A stretch of 33,528 bases of DNA from a virus, in the IMG/VR virus record IMGVR_UViG_3300012964_000034, positions 1 through 33,528 of that record; one strand, written 5' to 3'. Each line of letters starts with the position of its first letter. Positions within the stretch are counted from its first letter, which is position 1. Both the position numbers and the translations under genes were made by a program. Below the pieces are notes generated by a model. It ran no database searches. It saw only the letters and a list, made by a program, of their open reading frames with translations, and was not told the origin of the DNA. This document shows positions 1 to 7,159 of this stretch, piece by piece.

Positions 1-455
1 GTCATACCCAAAAGTACGAGATTCGGATTTATTTCAAATTCTTTATTTAAAAAAGTTCGATAAGTCCCTTCTGATTTTTGAGGAATCAAATGAGCCTCGT
101 CAACGATAATTAAATCAAATACCCCGAGGTGAAGAGCTTTTTTGTAAACGCTTTGAATCCCTGCAAAGATAATTCTATTTTCAGTTTTCCGCGAATTTAG
201 CCCGGCTGAATAAATCCCAGCGTCAGCAAATGGAATGATATTAACCATCTCTTTGTAGTTCTGTTCAATCAACCTTTGATCGTGAGTGAGGCAGAGTACC
301 CTCGCCCCTTCATTATATGCAGGTTCTATTATTCCTACTTGCACATAGGATTTTCCGCCGCCTGTAGGAATGACAATCAAGCCTCGACGTCCACCGGATT
401 TAATATAATCCCATGTCGCCTCAAGTGCTTCGGTTTGATAGTAACGGGGTTTCAT
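1..455 (-). CDS. SF2 DEAD/DEAH-type helicase, N-terminal part (runs off the window)
   Basis: The minus strand from the ATG at 455 is open to the left edge, so the C-terminal part lies outside. The visible 151 residues carry a RYYQ entry motif near residue 4, a Walker A loop PTGGGKS (30-36), a GIQS motif Ic-like segment (99-102) and DEAH (119-122) preceded by a hydrophobic strand. These are the first motifs of RecA-like domain 1 of superfamily 2 helicases, which use ATP to unwind or translocate on nucleic acid. The ATG overlaps the stop of the upstream gene (ATGA), so it is translationally coupled. With the nuclease two genes upstream, a role in phage DNA replication or recombination is inferred. 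The family within SF2 cannot be named from this fragment. Confidence 0.9.
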   Translation of the reverse strand, partial: MKPRYYQTEALEATWDYIKSGGRRGLIVIPTGGGKSYVQVGIIEPAYNEGARVLCLTHDQRLIEQNYKEMVNIIPFADAGIYSAGLNSRKTENRIIFAGIQSVYKKALHLGVFDLIIVDEAHLIPQKSEGTYRTFLNKEFEINPNLVLLGM

Positions 456-664
456 ACTTTTGCAAACATCTTAACAGCCCGGCGTATTATCTCTACCTTC
501 CAGTCTTTTTTCGCAATAATTCCAAGCGCGACAGTATACCACGTTTTTTCGGCAGTTTCATTATCCATCGAAAATATTCTATCAGCTTCTTCAACTGTAT
601 ACTCACGACACAGCATCTGAGATAAATAATGTAATCTGTTTTGATAAATCATTTTTATTTCCAC
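452..664 (-). CDS. Small hypothetical protein between nuclease and helicase
   Basis: 70 residues from a GTG start at 664, or 66 from the ATG at 652. It overlaps the 3' end of the nuclease gene and its TGA overlaps the helicase ATG, so it is coupled on both sides. The sequence is charged and probably helical (EADRIFSMDNE, then a basic C-terminus EIIRRAVKMFAK). I recognise no family. The tight placement between nuclease and helicase argues that it is a real operon member. Confidence 0.7.
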   Translation of the reverse strand: MEIKMIYQNRLHYLSQMLCREYTVEEADRIFSMDNETAEKTWYTVALGIIAKKDWKVEIIRRAVKMFAKV

Positions 665-1587
665 CCATGTATTTTCACGCCATCAACTTTTTCGCCTCGG
701 AAACCTGATTCAACGATTGCCGATACTCCGAAATCTGAATTTATTTCATATTCTCCGCATGGCTCAATTGTATCCATATTATCACGAAATAGACATCCAA
801 ATTTTCCGGCTTTTAAAATTGTGCGTCGTGAACACGTTCCGCAATTTCTGAGCGGTGTCTGTCCATCATGGCATACTCCAAAATGCGAACAGAATTTGCA
901 TAAATAAAATTCACGTTTGTTCGAAATTCTATCAGGAATTTTCCCGTGAATAATCCCATGCGCTTTTTCGAGTATCCCGTCAATCGCTGTCAATGATCGT
1001 TCGGTGCGGACAGAAATGTAATCTCGTCCTCCGGGAGTAGAGACTGTCAGGAAATGCCTATCCAGATCAGAGGCGGCCATATAGCATTGAGCCTGAGTCC
1101 AGTATACAAAATCCCATTCTTTTAAGGCTTGTTTTTCTCCGAGTTCGATTCTGAGTTTTTTTAGTTTGTTAAACTTTTCTTCATTTACTGATTTGTGTTC
1201 CCAGATATGCCATTTTTCAGGAGCCTCTAAAATGCCTTTTATCACGCCATCGGCATGGCCTGAAAAGTGTCCGTCAAGAAATGAAAATGAAATTTGTTTA
1301 CCTGTGTTCGGGTCTACTGTGTGTAGTTCGATTCCGGGGAGTAGTCGAAGACGCTCTGCCATTTTGTCTTCTTGCGTAAAACCGTCCTGAATCTCGCGTA
1401 CTCCACGCGCTCCGATGAGCCGACGAGATGCAAGCCGGAACGTGTACCACAATTCTCGTTGGCACTCTTTCCCGATTGAGGACATGCCGACATAATTTCT
1501 TTTCGGAATTCCTGAGTTTTTTGCTTCTAGCTTTTTGTCAATCTCCGCCAGAGTCCTGTCGAAGACTGTATGATTTATTTCTGCCAT
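655..1587 (-). CDS. PD-(D/E)XK nuclease with Cas4/AddB-like cysteine pattern
   Basis: 310 residues. The nuclease signature is visible in order: GHADG (Asp113), then WEHKS (Glu130, Lys132) and a QAQ-type Gln at about 165, as in RecB/Cas4-family exonucleases that coordinate a metal at Asp, Glu and Lys. Cys43 near the N-terminus and Cys230, Cys233 and Cys239 in the C-terminal part (C-x2-C-x5-C) reproduce the spacing of the iron-sulphur staple of Cas4 and AddB; Cys249 and Cys252 follow. Family knowledge therefore suggests a 4Fe-4S single-strand or end-processing nuclease. It precedes the helicase in the same operon, so DNA end processing in phage replication or recombination is inferred. The start at 1587 follows a short non-coding gap. 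Confidence 0.85.
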   Translation of the reverse strand: MAEINHTVFDRTLAEIDKKLEAKNSGIPKRNYVGMSSIGKECQRELWYTFRLASRRLIGARGVREIQDGFTQEDKMAERLRLLPGIELHTVDPNTGKQISFSFLDGHFSGHADGVIKGILEAPEKWHIWEHKSVNEEKFNKLKKLRIELGEKQALKEWDFVYWTQAQCYMAASDLDRHFLTVSTPGGRDYISVRTERSLTAIDGILEKAHGIIHGKIPDRISNKREFYLCKFCSHFGVCHDGQTPLRNCGTCSRRTILKAGKFGCLFRDNMDTIEPCGEYEINSDFGVSAIVESGFRGEKVDGVKIHGWK

Positions 1588-1625
1588 AATTTACTTTATT
1601 ATCCTGATGAGTACCGTCAATAACT

Positions 1626-1645
1626 TTTTTAGAAAATTCTAAAAA
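1626..1645. other. AT-rich palindrome after the zinc-finger gene
   Basis: Nine-base arms TTTTTAGAA and TTCTAAAAA are separated by two bases, directly after the stop codon of the 1646-1909 gene on the minus strand. It could be a weak terminator or a protein-binding site in the only sizeable gap of this part of the operon. There is no clear U-tract beyond the stem itself, so the role is open. Confidence 0.25.
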
Positions 1646-1909
1646 TTAGATCCAAGGACGATTGAACGGATCATATTTCACGAGTAAAGGTTTCCCGCCA
1701 TTAATTTCAGGACGAGAAATTTTTTTCTTCTCTGGGACTTCAACTGGCTTTTCAACCACAGCCCACCGTTTCTCCCTTGCTCTTGTTACATTCATAGAGT
1801 TTCGGCACTTTTTACAGTAATAATCTAATCCGGATTTATTTTTTACATTTCTATAAAATAAATCAGTTGATTTTAATTCTTTACAATGACTGCATTTTTG
1901 AGTTTTCAT
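1646..1909 (-). CDS. Zinc-finger (HNH-like zinc ribbon) small protein
   Basis: The ATG at 1909 is chosen over an upstream in-frame one because AAAGGA lies just before it; this gives 87 residues. Two CxxC pairs are visible: KCSHCKE near the start and YCKKCR about 23 residues later, with the F/Y and GL residues typical of the short zinc ribbon found in phage HNH-associated proteins. The C-terminal half is basic and proline-rich and lacks an HNH catalytic motif. Probably a small DNA- or RNA-binding zinc protein. It overlaps the preceding gene by ATGA. Confidence 0.7.
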   Translation of the reverse strand: MKTQKCSHCKELKSTDLFYRNVKNKSGLDYYCKKCRNSMNVTRAREKRWAVVEKPVEVPEKKKISRPEINGGKPLLVKYDPFNRPWI

Positions 1910-2166
1910 TTTTTGTCCTTTTGATATGAGCATAGAACAAGATTTTTATTCCTGTCCGTCATAATATTATGCTCACATTTAAACGAGCAATGATTTTGAC
2001 CGATGATGACGTGTTCGAGTTTGCATGCTTTGTTTGCTGAGATGTCGATTTTGATTAATTTTGCTGTTTTCATATTTAAGCTATTCTGACAAAAAGCATA
2101 TTGCTCAACGGTTAAATAAGTGAGAATGCTTTCAGGCTCTTTCTTAAACTGTTCTCGTGGTTTCAT
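1906..2166 (-). CDS. Hypothetical protein with C-terminal cysteines
   Basis: 86 residues with overlapping start and stop on both sides (ATGA junctions). Cysteines and histidines cluster in the second half (CKLEH, HCSFKCEH, LCSY), which would fit a zinc site. No family recognised. It sits between a 113-residue hypothetical gene and the zinc-finger gene and is part of the same polycistron. Confidence 0.65.
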   Translation of the reverse strand: MKPREQFKKEPESILTYLTVEQYAFCQNSLNMKTAKLIKIDISANKACKLEHVIIGQNHCSFKCEHNIMTDRNKNLVLCSYQKDKK

Positions 2167-2504
2167 ATTTCTCCCGTCTCAGCATAACGATTAATTTTCC
2201 CTATCACTTTTGACCACAAGGCTTTTTCTGAAAAATGCTCTGGGTCTGGATCGAGAAGGGGGATGATTTCACATCTGCATGGGAATATTTCTGCTAGAAT
2301 TAAGAATGGTAATGTAAAATATAATGTATTCTTTTTCTCATTATAAACCCATTTCGTTTGATAACAACCGTAATTAAACTCACGGACATTTTCCATTTTA
2401 TCTATTTGATTAAAACTTAACGCCATACAAGTCATTTCTTTAATCGAAAATATAGACCGAATCATTTTAAAAAACTCTTCTCCATGTTCTGCGATACCAA
2501 TCAT
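2163..2504 (-). CDS. Hypothetical phage protein
   Basis: 113 residues from the ATG at 2504, chosen because GAGGTG lies about six bases upstream; the longer open frame begins inside the previous gene. The protein mixes hydrophobic and charged segments, with one short hydrophobic stretch (TLPFLILAEIF) too short to call a membrane helix with confidence. No family recognised. Coupled to the next gene by an ATGA overlap. Confidence 0.65.
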   Translation of the reverse strand: MIGIAEHGEEFFKMIRSIFSIKEMTCMALSFNQIDKMENVREFNYGCYQTKWVYNEKKNTLYFTLPFLILAEIFPCRCEIIPLLDPDPEHFSEKALWSKVIGKINRYAETGEI

Positions 2505-2671
2505 TTTTTCACCTCGACTTTCTTTCTCATTATCTTCCAAGCGATTACCAGGCGTTCAGAAAATTTTTCTGACATCATTTTATCAATTACACTCTGTTCA
2601 ATTTCAGAGTGCAATTCTTTTGCAAGTTTTCGTGTGACGTTTCTAAATTGCTTTATTCGTTTTTGGCTCAT
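2501..2671 (-). CDS. Small basic hypothetical protein (56 aa)
   Basis: Starts at the ATG at 2671 with AAGGA eight bases upstream and ends at a TGA overlapping the ATG of the following gene. The 56 residues are strongly basic and probably all helical, beginning MSQKRIKQFRNVTRKLAKEL. It fills what would otherwise be a gap in a gapless operon, and the SD plus overlap make it credible. Function unknown. Confidence 0.6.
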   Translation of the reverse strand: MSQKRIKQFRNVTRKLAKELHSEIEQSVIDKMMSEKFSERLVIAWKIMRKKVEVKK

Positions 2672-2725
2672 GGTATTTCCTTTTTTATTTTTCTACATTT
2701 CTCACAGACGAATGTAATTTGAGTT

Positions 2726-2962
2726 TCATTCTTTAGTCCTTTCCTCAATCATCGCTTCTGCAATGTCATAAGATAATTTAGCAACCTCACATTGAGCAAA
2801 TACTTTATTCTTTGGATTCGACAGTAAGCCAGTCAAAGCTTGCCCTGCGAAATAGTCAAGAAGCGACATCCCTTCATTGACATCCCATTTGAAAGGAACT
2901 CCGTTTCGTCTTTGGTAAATAATCTCAACCGGGAAAGCTCTCGGCCCTTTATTCCTTGCCAT
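2726..2962 (-). CDS. Small phage protein with DYFAGQALxGLL motif
   Basis: 78 residues; AGGAG precedes the ATG by ten bases. The middle segment SLLDYFAGQALTGLLS followed by a C-terminal helix YDIAEAMIEER matches a pattern I know from small uncharacterised proteins common in phage early regions. No biochemical role is established for them to my knowledge. The upstream gene's TAA overlaps its ATG (TAATG). Confidence 0.7.
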   Translation of the reverse strand: MARNKGPRAFPVEIIYQRRNGVPFKWDVNEGMSLLDYFAGQALTGLLSNPKNKVFAQCEVAKLSYDIAEAMIEERTKE

Positions 2963-3114
2963 TAAAATAACTCTCCTGTTTTTTCATCTTTCTTCCTTTT
3001 TGGTTTTTTCACCGCTGGTTTCATCGCCTCGCTTAATGCCCTCAAAAATTGAGGATCGAGAGCAAGACGACGAACTTCATTCCGCATTTCCTTTTTTATT
3101 TTTTCATAGTCCAT
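2962..3114 (-). CDS. Small basic hypothetical protein (50 aa)
   Basis: ATG at 3114, stop overlapping the next ATG as TAATG. It begins MDYEKIKKEMRNEVRRLALD and ends in a lysine-rich tail. Its start resembles the DYARLKKEMQQE segment near the C-terminus of the membrane protein encoded just upstream, so the two may share a short helical interaction motif or derive from one another. The SD is weak. Confidence 0.6.
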   Translation of the reverse strand: MDYEKIKKEMRNEVRRLALDPQFLRALSEAMKPAVKKPKRKKDEKTGELF

Positions 3115-3131
3115 TTCCGGTGACTCCGGAT

Positions 3132-3788
3132 TTAAGACAAAAAAGTTTCGTTCCTCGGGATCGGGAATGTTTGTTTAATCTTTTCAGGTTCAGGTTCCTG
3201 TTGCATTTCTTTTTTTAATCGTGCATAATCAACTTGAGGAGCTTCTGGAACAGGAATTGTAATTTTTCCGGATTCTGGCTTCACCACTTTAATTGGCACT
3301 TCATCCACCGCGAAAATTGAAAGTAATTTTGAACCTACGATTGAAATCAGAGTTAATGTAAATGAAAACATAAATATTGATATCCCCGCAACAATATCAA
3401 TAGTTTTCAGATCTTCAAATTTGAACATCGGATTTTTCAGCACAGCCGAGCATGAATAATAAATATTTCCATACATTTCAATGAATGCAAAAAAACCAAG
3501 GAACAAATTAAGAGTTTTAATTTTTCCGATTATTATTTTTTTACTCGATCCCTTCGGCAATTCGTCCGCTCGTTTTTCAAGGACTGTTATTCCGATTGCG
3601 GTAAGAATTAAAAATAAAGAAATTGAGCTGGCAATAATCATACCGGCCATCGACCATTCTGATTCAGACGAGCCTTGTTCTCGTACTTCATACGTGCTAA
3701 ACGCGGATGCCAAGTGCGACCAGATACCGATTAAAGTCAATATTGTTGCAATTGCTGTTCCCTTATAGAGCCATGATTTTTTTTTCAT
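3132..3788 (-). CDS. Membrane protein with four predicted TM helices
   Basis: 218 residues. Hydrophobic segments at about 10-30, 48-69, 90-112 and 130-158 suggest four membrane helices, followed by a proline-rich cytoplasmic tail with a DYARLKKEM helix. AAGGGG lies seven bases before the ATG. The ATG overlaps the stop of the HTH gene. Family not recognised. A membrane protein encoded next to a Cro/C1-type regulator might act in superinfection exclusion or sensing, but that is speculation. Confidence 0.7.
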   Translation of the reverse strand: MKKKSWLYKGTAIATILTLIGIWSHLASAFSTYEVREQGSSESEWSMAGMIIASSISLFLILTAIGITVLEKRADELPKGSSKKIIIGKIKTLNLFLGFFAFIEMYGNIYYSCSAVLKNPMFKFEDLKTIDIVAGISIFMFSFTLTLISIVGSKLLSIFAVDEVPIKVVKPESGKITIPVPEAPQVDYARLKKEMQQEPEPEKIKQTFPIPRNETFLS

Positions 3789-4039
3789 TTCAATCCCCTT
3801 TCTTCCTTGTACGCCTCAATATAATCAGCGTTCTCTAAAATTGCGTCTTGAACATTTACTGCAAAAAAATCTGCAATTTTTTTAATGATCATTACGTCCA
3901 GAATTCTATCTCCCTTAAAAAACGAGTAGATGTCTGTTTTTTTAATACCGATCAACTCGGCGGCATCCGATTTATTTTGAATGCCATGATTTGCCCGGAA
4001 ATATTCATCGAGCGCCTTTTTTACCAATTTTTTAGCCAT
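3785..4039 (-). CDS. Cro/C1-type helix-turn-helix regulator
   Basis: 84 residues with a lambda-repressor-like helix-turn-helix at about 22-43 (NKSDAAELIGIKKTDIYSFF) followed by the usual third and fourth helices (MIIKKIADFF). It lacks a cleavage or oligomerisation domain, so it is of Cro or small antitoxin-like size. AGGAG precedes the ATG. The likely role is DNA binding, possibly at the palindrome-rich control region around 5473-5801, but nothing in the sequence ties it to those sites. Confidence 0.8.
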   Translation of the reverse strand: MAKKLVKKALDEYFRANHGIQNKSDAAELIGIKKTDIYSFFKGDRILDVMIIKKIADFFAVNVQDAILENADYIEAYKEERGLK

Positions 4040-4193
4040 TGTTTTTTTTCTCCTGATTTAATCTTTCTTCCATCATCCGCTTAAATTCATCACGTACCGG
4101 ATGATTTTTATTTATCAATTTCCTTGATCTTTCGAACGCTTCGCGCTGTTTATCGCCAAGGGTGAAGTGTCCTGTTTCAATTTTTTTCAGCAT
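4032..4193 (-). CDS. Small charged hypothetical protein (53 aa)
   Basis: ATG at 4193 overlaps the TGA of the DUF7666-like gene; TAA lies inside the first codons of the HTH gene. The sequence (MLKKIETGHFTLGDKQREAF and so on) is helical and charged. Its end carries the AGGAG used by the HTH gene, so translation of the two is coupled. No family recognised. Confidence 0.55.
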   Translation of the reverse strand: MLKKIETGHFTLGDKQREAFERSRKLINKNHPVRDEFKRMMEERLNQEKKNNG

Positions 4194-4732
4194 ATATCCA
4201 TTGCGTCTTTGACCATTTTTTCAAGCATCTCATTGGCCGCAGACCTCGCCGCAGACTCCGCCGCAGACCACGCCGCAGACTCCGCCGCAGACTCCGCCGC
4301 AGACCACGCCGCAGACCTCGCCGCAGATCTTAAATCTTCTTTACCAGTTTTCAGCCATTTTAAAATTAAAGAATAGGAATCTTGACTACAATATGGTTTT
4401 ATTTTTTTGATATTAATTAATGCCTGTTTACGTGCGAATTCTCGCAAGATTTCTGTTCCATCAATAACGTGGATATATTTTCTATGCCTTGAAACAAGTT
4501 TGTCAGATTCTTGAATAATGTTTCCTGAATGCTCAGTACGTGCGATAATACAGGCGTCTAATCTTGCATATCCAAGCGCGTCAATAATCCGTTCAGATCC
4601 ATGAAGACCATTGTTGCAAATTACTATTTCACCTTTTACGGAATGTTTTTTGCTGACAGATATTTTTCGGTCATCTCCGTAATTTAATTTGCCTGTGCTA
4701 AAATGCCATGCAAGTACTGTTTTTTGTTTCAT
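4187..4732 (-). CDS. DUF7666-like phage protein with C-terminal AAxS tandem repeats
   Basis: 181 residues. The N-terminal part (LAWHFSTGKLNYGD, then CNNGLHGSERIIDALGYAR and a DKLVSRHRKY segment) resembles the DUF7666-type domain found in many phage accessory proteins. The C-terminal part contains eight four-residue repeats of the form S-A-A-W/E/R. Related phage proteins often end in alanine-rich repeats of variable length, so copy number may vary between isolates. No enzymatic motif seen. Function unknown. Confidence 0.7.
   Translation of the reverse strand: MKQKTVLAWHFSTGKLNYGDDRKISVSKKHSVKGEIVICNNGLHGSERIIDALGYARLDACIIARTEHSGNIIQESDKLVSRHRKYIHVIDGTEILREFARKQALINIKKIKPYCSQDSYSLILKWLKTGKEDLRSAARSAAWSAAESAAESAAWSAAESAARSAANEMLEKMVKDAMDIC
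4236..4331 (-). repeat. Eight tandem 12-bp repeats inside a coding region
   Basis: Units begin GCCGCAGA on the plus strand and differ mostly at the last three or four bases, which sets the variable residue of the encoded AAxS repeat. Array is exactly in frame (12 bp equals four codons), so gain or loss of units keeps the frame. The block is much more GC-rich than its surroundings. Confidence 0.95.
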
Positions 4733-4944
4733 TTGAATTTCCTCATATTGTTTTTTATTTTTAATTTGAGTGAGTCTTTTTTATGTTTACGATTATTTAT
4801 CTTTATTACTCCGCCAACATAAAAATTTTTATTTGGCAATTTATCAAAGTCAATAAAATTAACGGCTCCGGTTGTACTCCCCCCTCCAACCGTGACCGTG
4901 GGTTTTTTAGGCATAAAAAACTCTTTATCGTTATTAAAAATCAT
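4729..4944 (-). CDS. Small hypothetical protein with glycine loop
   Basis: 71 residues from the ATG at 4944, which has AGGTGG upstream; an internal ATG at 4914 is possible. It contains TVGGGSTTG, a flexible glycine/threonine loop, then a basic, lysine-rich C-terminus. The glycine run is not a good Walker A. No family recognised. Its stop overlaps the following ATG. Confidence 0.6.
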   Translation of the reverse strand: MIFNNDKEFFMPKKPTVTVGGGSTTGAVNFIDFDKLPNKNFYVGGVIKINNRKHKKDSLKLKIKNNMRKFK

Positions 4945-5108
4945 AATCCACCTTGTCCTTTTAAATTTTTTATAATTTCATTTTGGATCTTCATCATTTC
5001 TGATTGAAGATTAATAGTCTCTTTCAGATTTTCAATTCGATCTGATTGAATTTTAACCATAGCCTCAAGCGTCGAAACTTTCTCGTAAAGGTAATTTAAT
5101 AATTCCAT
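4941..5108 (-). CDS. Small coiled-coil protein (55 aa)
   Basis: ATG at 5108 follows AGGGTG by five bases, and its TGA overlaps the next ATG. The sequence (MELLNYLYEKVSTLEAMVKI and on) has a heptad pattern over about 45 residues and a short GQGG tail. It is the first gene after the terminator-like hairpin at 5121-5149. Function unknown. Confidence 0.6.
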   Translation of the reverse strand: MELLNYLYEKVSTLEAMVKIQSDRIENLKETINLQSEMMKIQNEIIKNLKGQGGL

Positions 5109-5120
5109 AATTCACCCTAT

Positions 5121-5149
5121 ATTTAAAAATTCCCCGGATTTCTCCGGGG
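5121..5149 (-). terminator. Terminator-like hairpin in the leader of the early operon
   Basis: Seven-base GC-rich arms CCCCGGA and TCCGGGG close a GAAA loop on the minus strand, followed by five U residues. It lies after the 78-residue gene at 5236-5472 and only just before the SD of the next gene, so as a terminator it would stop transcripts from the control region before the rest of the operon. It may be an attenuator or an antitermination target. Confidence 0.65.
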
Positions 5150-5235
5150 TAGAAAGGAGGAGAGTTCTTGAACTCATTGCGTATTGATGCCTGCATTAAT
5201 TAGGCAGTCAATCATTTTTTTGGAAAATTTTAGAA
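5150..5235. promoter_or_regulatory. Gap with palindromes between first and second early genes
   Basis: It holds a near-perfect palindrome GAGTTCTTGAACTC (5161-5174), a five-base stem TGCCT/AGGCA around an AT loop (5196-5214), a minus-strand TTGACT that could be a -35 box without a good -10, and on the plus strand a strong AAAGGAGG. These could be a secondary promoter, a nut-like site or an operator. No gene is convincing here. Confidence 0.3.
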
Positions 5236-5472
5236 TTATTCCCCCTCGATTTCTTTTTTTAATTTTTCAATCTCGACGGTCTTATAATAGACCAATTGCT
5301 TTTGATCATTTAATTCTTTTTTAAGTGTTTTCCATTCCCTGTATATTTTAATAATAAAGTTTCCAAGACCCATATTATTGTAATTTTTTTTCATTTCGGT
5401 TATCATTTCATTAAGATCATTTTCTACCGGAATTCCGTCTACCTGTTTTAAAAAACTGATTGTTTTATGCAT
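5236..5472 (-). CDS. Small coiled-coil protein, first gene of the early operon
   Basis: 78 residues. The C-terminal half (EWKTLKKELNDQKQLVYYKT then EIEKLKKEIEGE) is a clear coiled coil. The ATG at 5472 has no SD and is only a few bases downstream of possible promoter elements, so the message may be leaderless. It is transcribed from the palindrome-rich control region and is followed by a terminator-like hairpin. This position recalls regulators of delayed early transcription, but no such family signature is visible. Confidence 0.6.
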   Translation of the reverse strand: MHKTISFLKQVDGIPVENDLNEMITEMKKNYNNMGLGNFIIKIYREWKTLKKELNDQKQLVYYKTVEIEKLKKEIEGE

Positions 5473-5801
5473 AATACGTATGTACGTTTCAAGTATGTAT
5501 TGTCAACATATTTATTCAGTATGTAAATGCATTAAAAATAACATCAAACTTCATTAAAATTCATTTATTTATTTGAAACATACTTAGTACGTACGTACAT
5601 TAAAAATTACGAGTTTCTTCCTTTATAATAAAAATAAATATAATATAAAAAATATAATATATTATATTAATTTAGTTGTTTTTCATACATACATACGTAC
5701 ATTTCAGTCTTCATTTCAAATGGCATGTTTTTATGTTTTTAAATACTTCTAAGGCTTAATAATATAATATATGCCATTTGAAATGAAATTGAAACGTACG
5801 T
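5473..5801. promoter_or_regulatory. Divergent control region with ACGTAC operators and a long inverted repeat
   Basis: A very AT-rich 329-base gap between divergent transcription units. ACGTAC-type palindromes occur at about 5475-5498, 5574-5600, 5684-5706 and 5790-5815. A perfect 17-base inverted repeat (5710-5726 and 5771-5787, core CATTTCAAATGGCAT) is flanked outward by a second pair, 5691-5706 and 5790-5805, matching at 15 of 16 bases. A minus-strand TTGACA lies at 5501-5506. These look like cooperative operator sites for a dimeric repressor controlling both directions. No clear SD precedes either flanking start codon. Confidence 0.65.
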
Positions 5802-7151
5802 ATGTACATACGTAATAGTAAATTAAACTATAATATTCTTGACAATGCAAGCTCACTATCTACCAAAACTAAAATGTCACTTCTCTTCGCTGAAAAAGAT
5901 ATTAACCGTTCAAGTTTTGACGAAATGATGGTCGTTCAAAAACGATCAGGATTCAGAGCTTTTTTCCGGGAAGAATTAACCGATATAAATTTCCGTGTTT
6001 CCGTAAAAATAAATGGAGTCATTACAAATTTTACAAAAAATTCTTTGGCTATTGATTATGCGTGGGTTGAGAATGGGGAATTGTACATTAAAGCTCCTCC
6101 GAATGTTGGAGACATTACATATGTTCATACCAGAGAACATCCACAATTCCATCCAAATAATGGGAAGCGCTTAAGTACGTCATGTTTTTTTGATACATAT
6201 CCAGCTGGAGATCATGAGGTAGGATTTATTAACCCAGACGAAACCGATCTTAGGCTTTCGGATGCCATTACTCTTCGTTTTAATGCTGGTCAAATATCAG
6301 GTAGAATATTCTCAAATTTCGTTGAAAAAACATGGCCGGATGGGAGCGCTGTTGTTCCACCTCAAAAAATCGCTGGTTTAGGATGGACTCCGAATAAAGG
6401 TCATCTCATTGACATCCAAGCACAACTTCGGGATGTTGGAAATATTTATTATTTTGTCTCAGGGAAAACATCGGAAAAGCCAAAAGAAATATTGCGTTAT
6501 AATGGATTGAATAATCAGAACAATGTCACAGTCAGTAATGCGGCAATGCACGGAGGATACATCGTCAGGAATAACGGGACCCGAAGTCAAATGCGTGTGG
6601 GCTGTATTGATATTTCGAACGAAACTCAAGATGAAGAACTGCAAGCTCCGGTCACTTTGTCTAATTCGAGCGAGGTCACATGCACGACTGGATCAACAGT
6701 AATGCTACTATGCTATTTACCGTTTTCATATTTAGGAAAATTAAATACAAGAGATTGCCAGTATTATTCAGCATCAGTTTTTTCTGATAAACGATCAAGA
6801 TTCAAGATTTATCGTGCGCCTGATATTTCTTTATTTACAAAGACAGGCGGAATTCCTCTTGCCATTTCTGATTTTACTCAAGTACCTGGTTCATCAATAA
6901 TGTACATTGACAATTCTATTGATTTACCTTTACAGCCCGGAATTCGTGTGACAGGATTTAACAAAACTGGACTTTTACCTTTTGACGGAATAGGCTTTGC
7001 AGGATCAGGCCAAGAAAATTTACTTTTCCCTGCCCCTGATAGAATTCCTTTAAAATTTGTCCATGGTGAATTAATTGTTTACGAGGGGACGGGGAGAACA
7101 GCTTCTGCGAGTATGTCTATTGATTCAACACTGATCGGGGAGAGTATTTAA
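5802..7151 (+). CDS. Putative virion structural protein upstream of terminase
   Basis: 449 residues from the ATG at 5802, which lies inside an operator repeat and has no SD; an in-frame ATG at 5874 (MSLLFAEKD) is an alternative start. The protein is rich in beta-forming residues, Asn and Gly, with no catalytic motif, as in tail-associated or capsid-surface proteins. It is the first gene of the plus-strand operon and lies directly before the terminase genes. A receptor-binding or head-associated role is possible. Family not recognised. Confidence 0.6.
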   Translation: MYIRNSKLNYNILDNASSLSTKTKMSLLFAEKDINRSSFDEMMVVQKRSGFRAFFREELTDINFRVSVKINGVITNFTKNSLAIDYAWVENGELYIKAPPNVGDITYVHTREHPQFHPNNGKRLSTSCFFDTYPAGDHEVGFINPDETDLRLSDAITLRFNAGQISGRIFSNFVEKTWPDGSAVVPPQKIAGLGWTPNKGHLIDIQAQLRDVGNIYYFVSGKTSEKPKEILRYNGLNNQNNVTVSNAAMHGGYIVRNNGTRSQMRVGCIDISNETQDEELQAPVTLSNSSEVTCTTGSTVMLLCYLPFSYLGKLNTRDCQYYSASVFSDKRSRFKIYRAPDISLFTKTGGIPLAISDFTQVPGSSIMYIDNSIDLPLQPGIRVTGFNKTGLLPFDGIGFAGSGQENLLFPAPDRIPLKFVHGELIVYEGTGRTASASMSIDSTLIGESI

Positions 7152-7159
7152 TTTTTTTT

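Noticed and set aside
276-620. Plus-strand open frame over the helicase start
   Set aside because: It is antisense to a frame with clear helicase motifs and has no SD or homology pattern.
4875-4905. Walker A loop in the 71-residue protein
   Set aside because: The GGGSTTG run lacks the lysine of a P-loop.
5151-5206. Plus-strand leader peptide after AAAGGAGG
   Set aside because: Only an 11-codon TTG-initiated frame follows, with nothing downstream on that strand to regulate.
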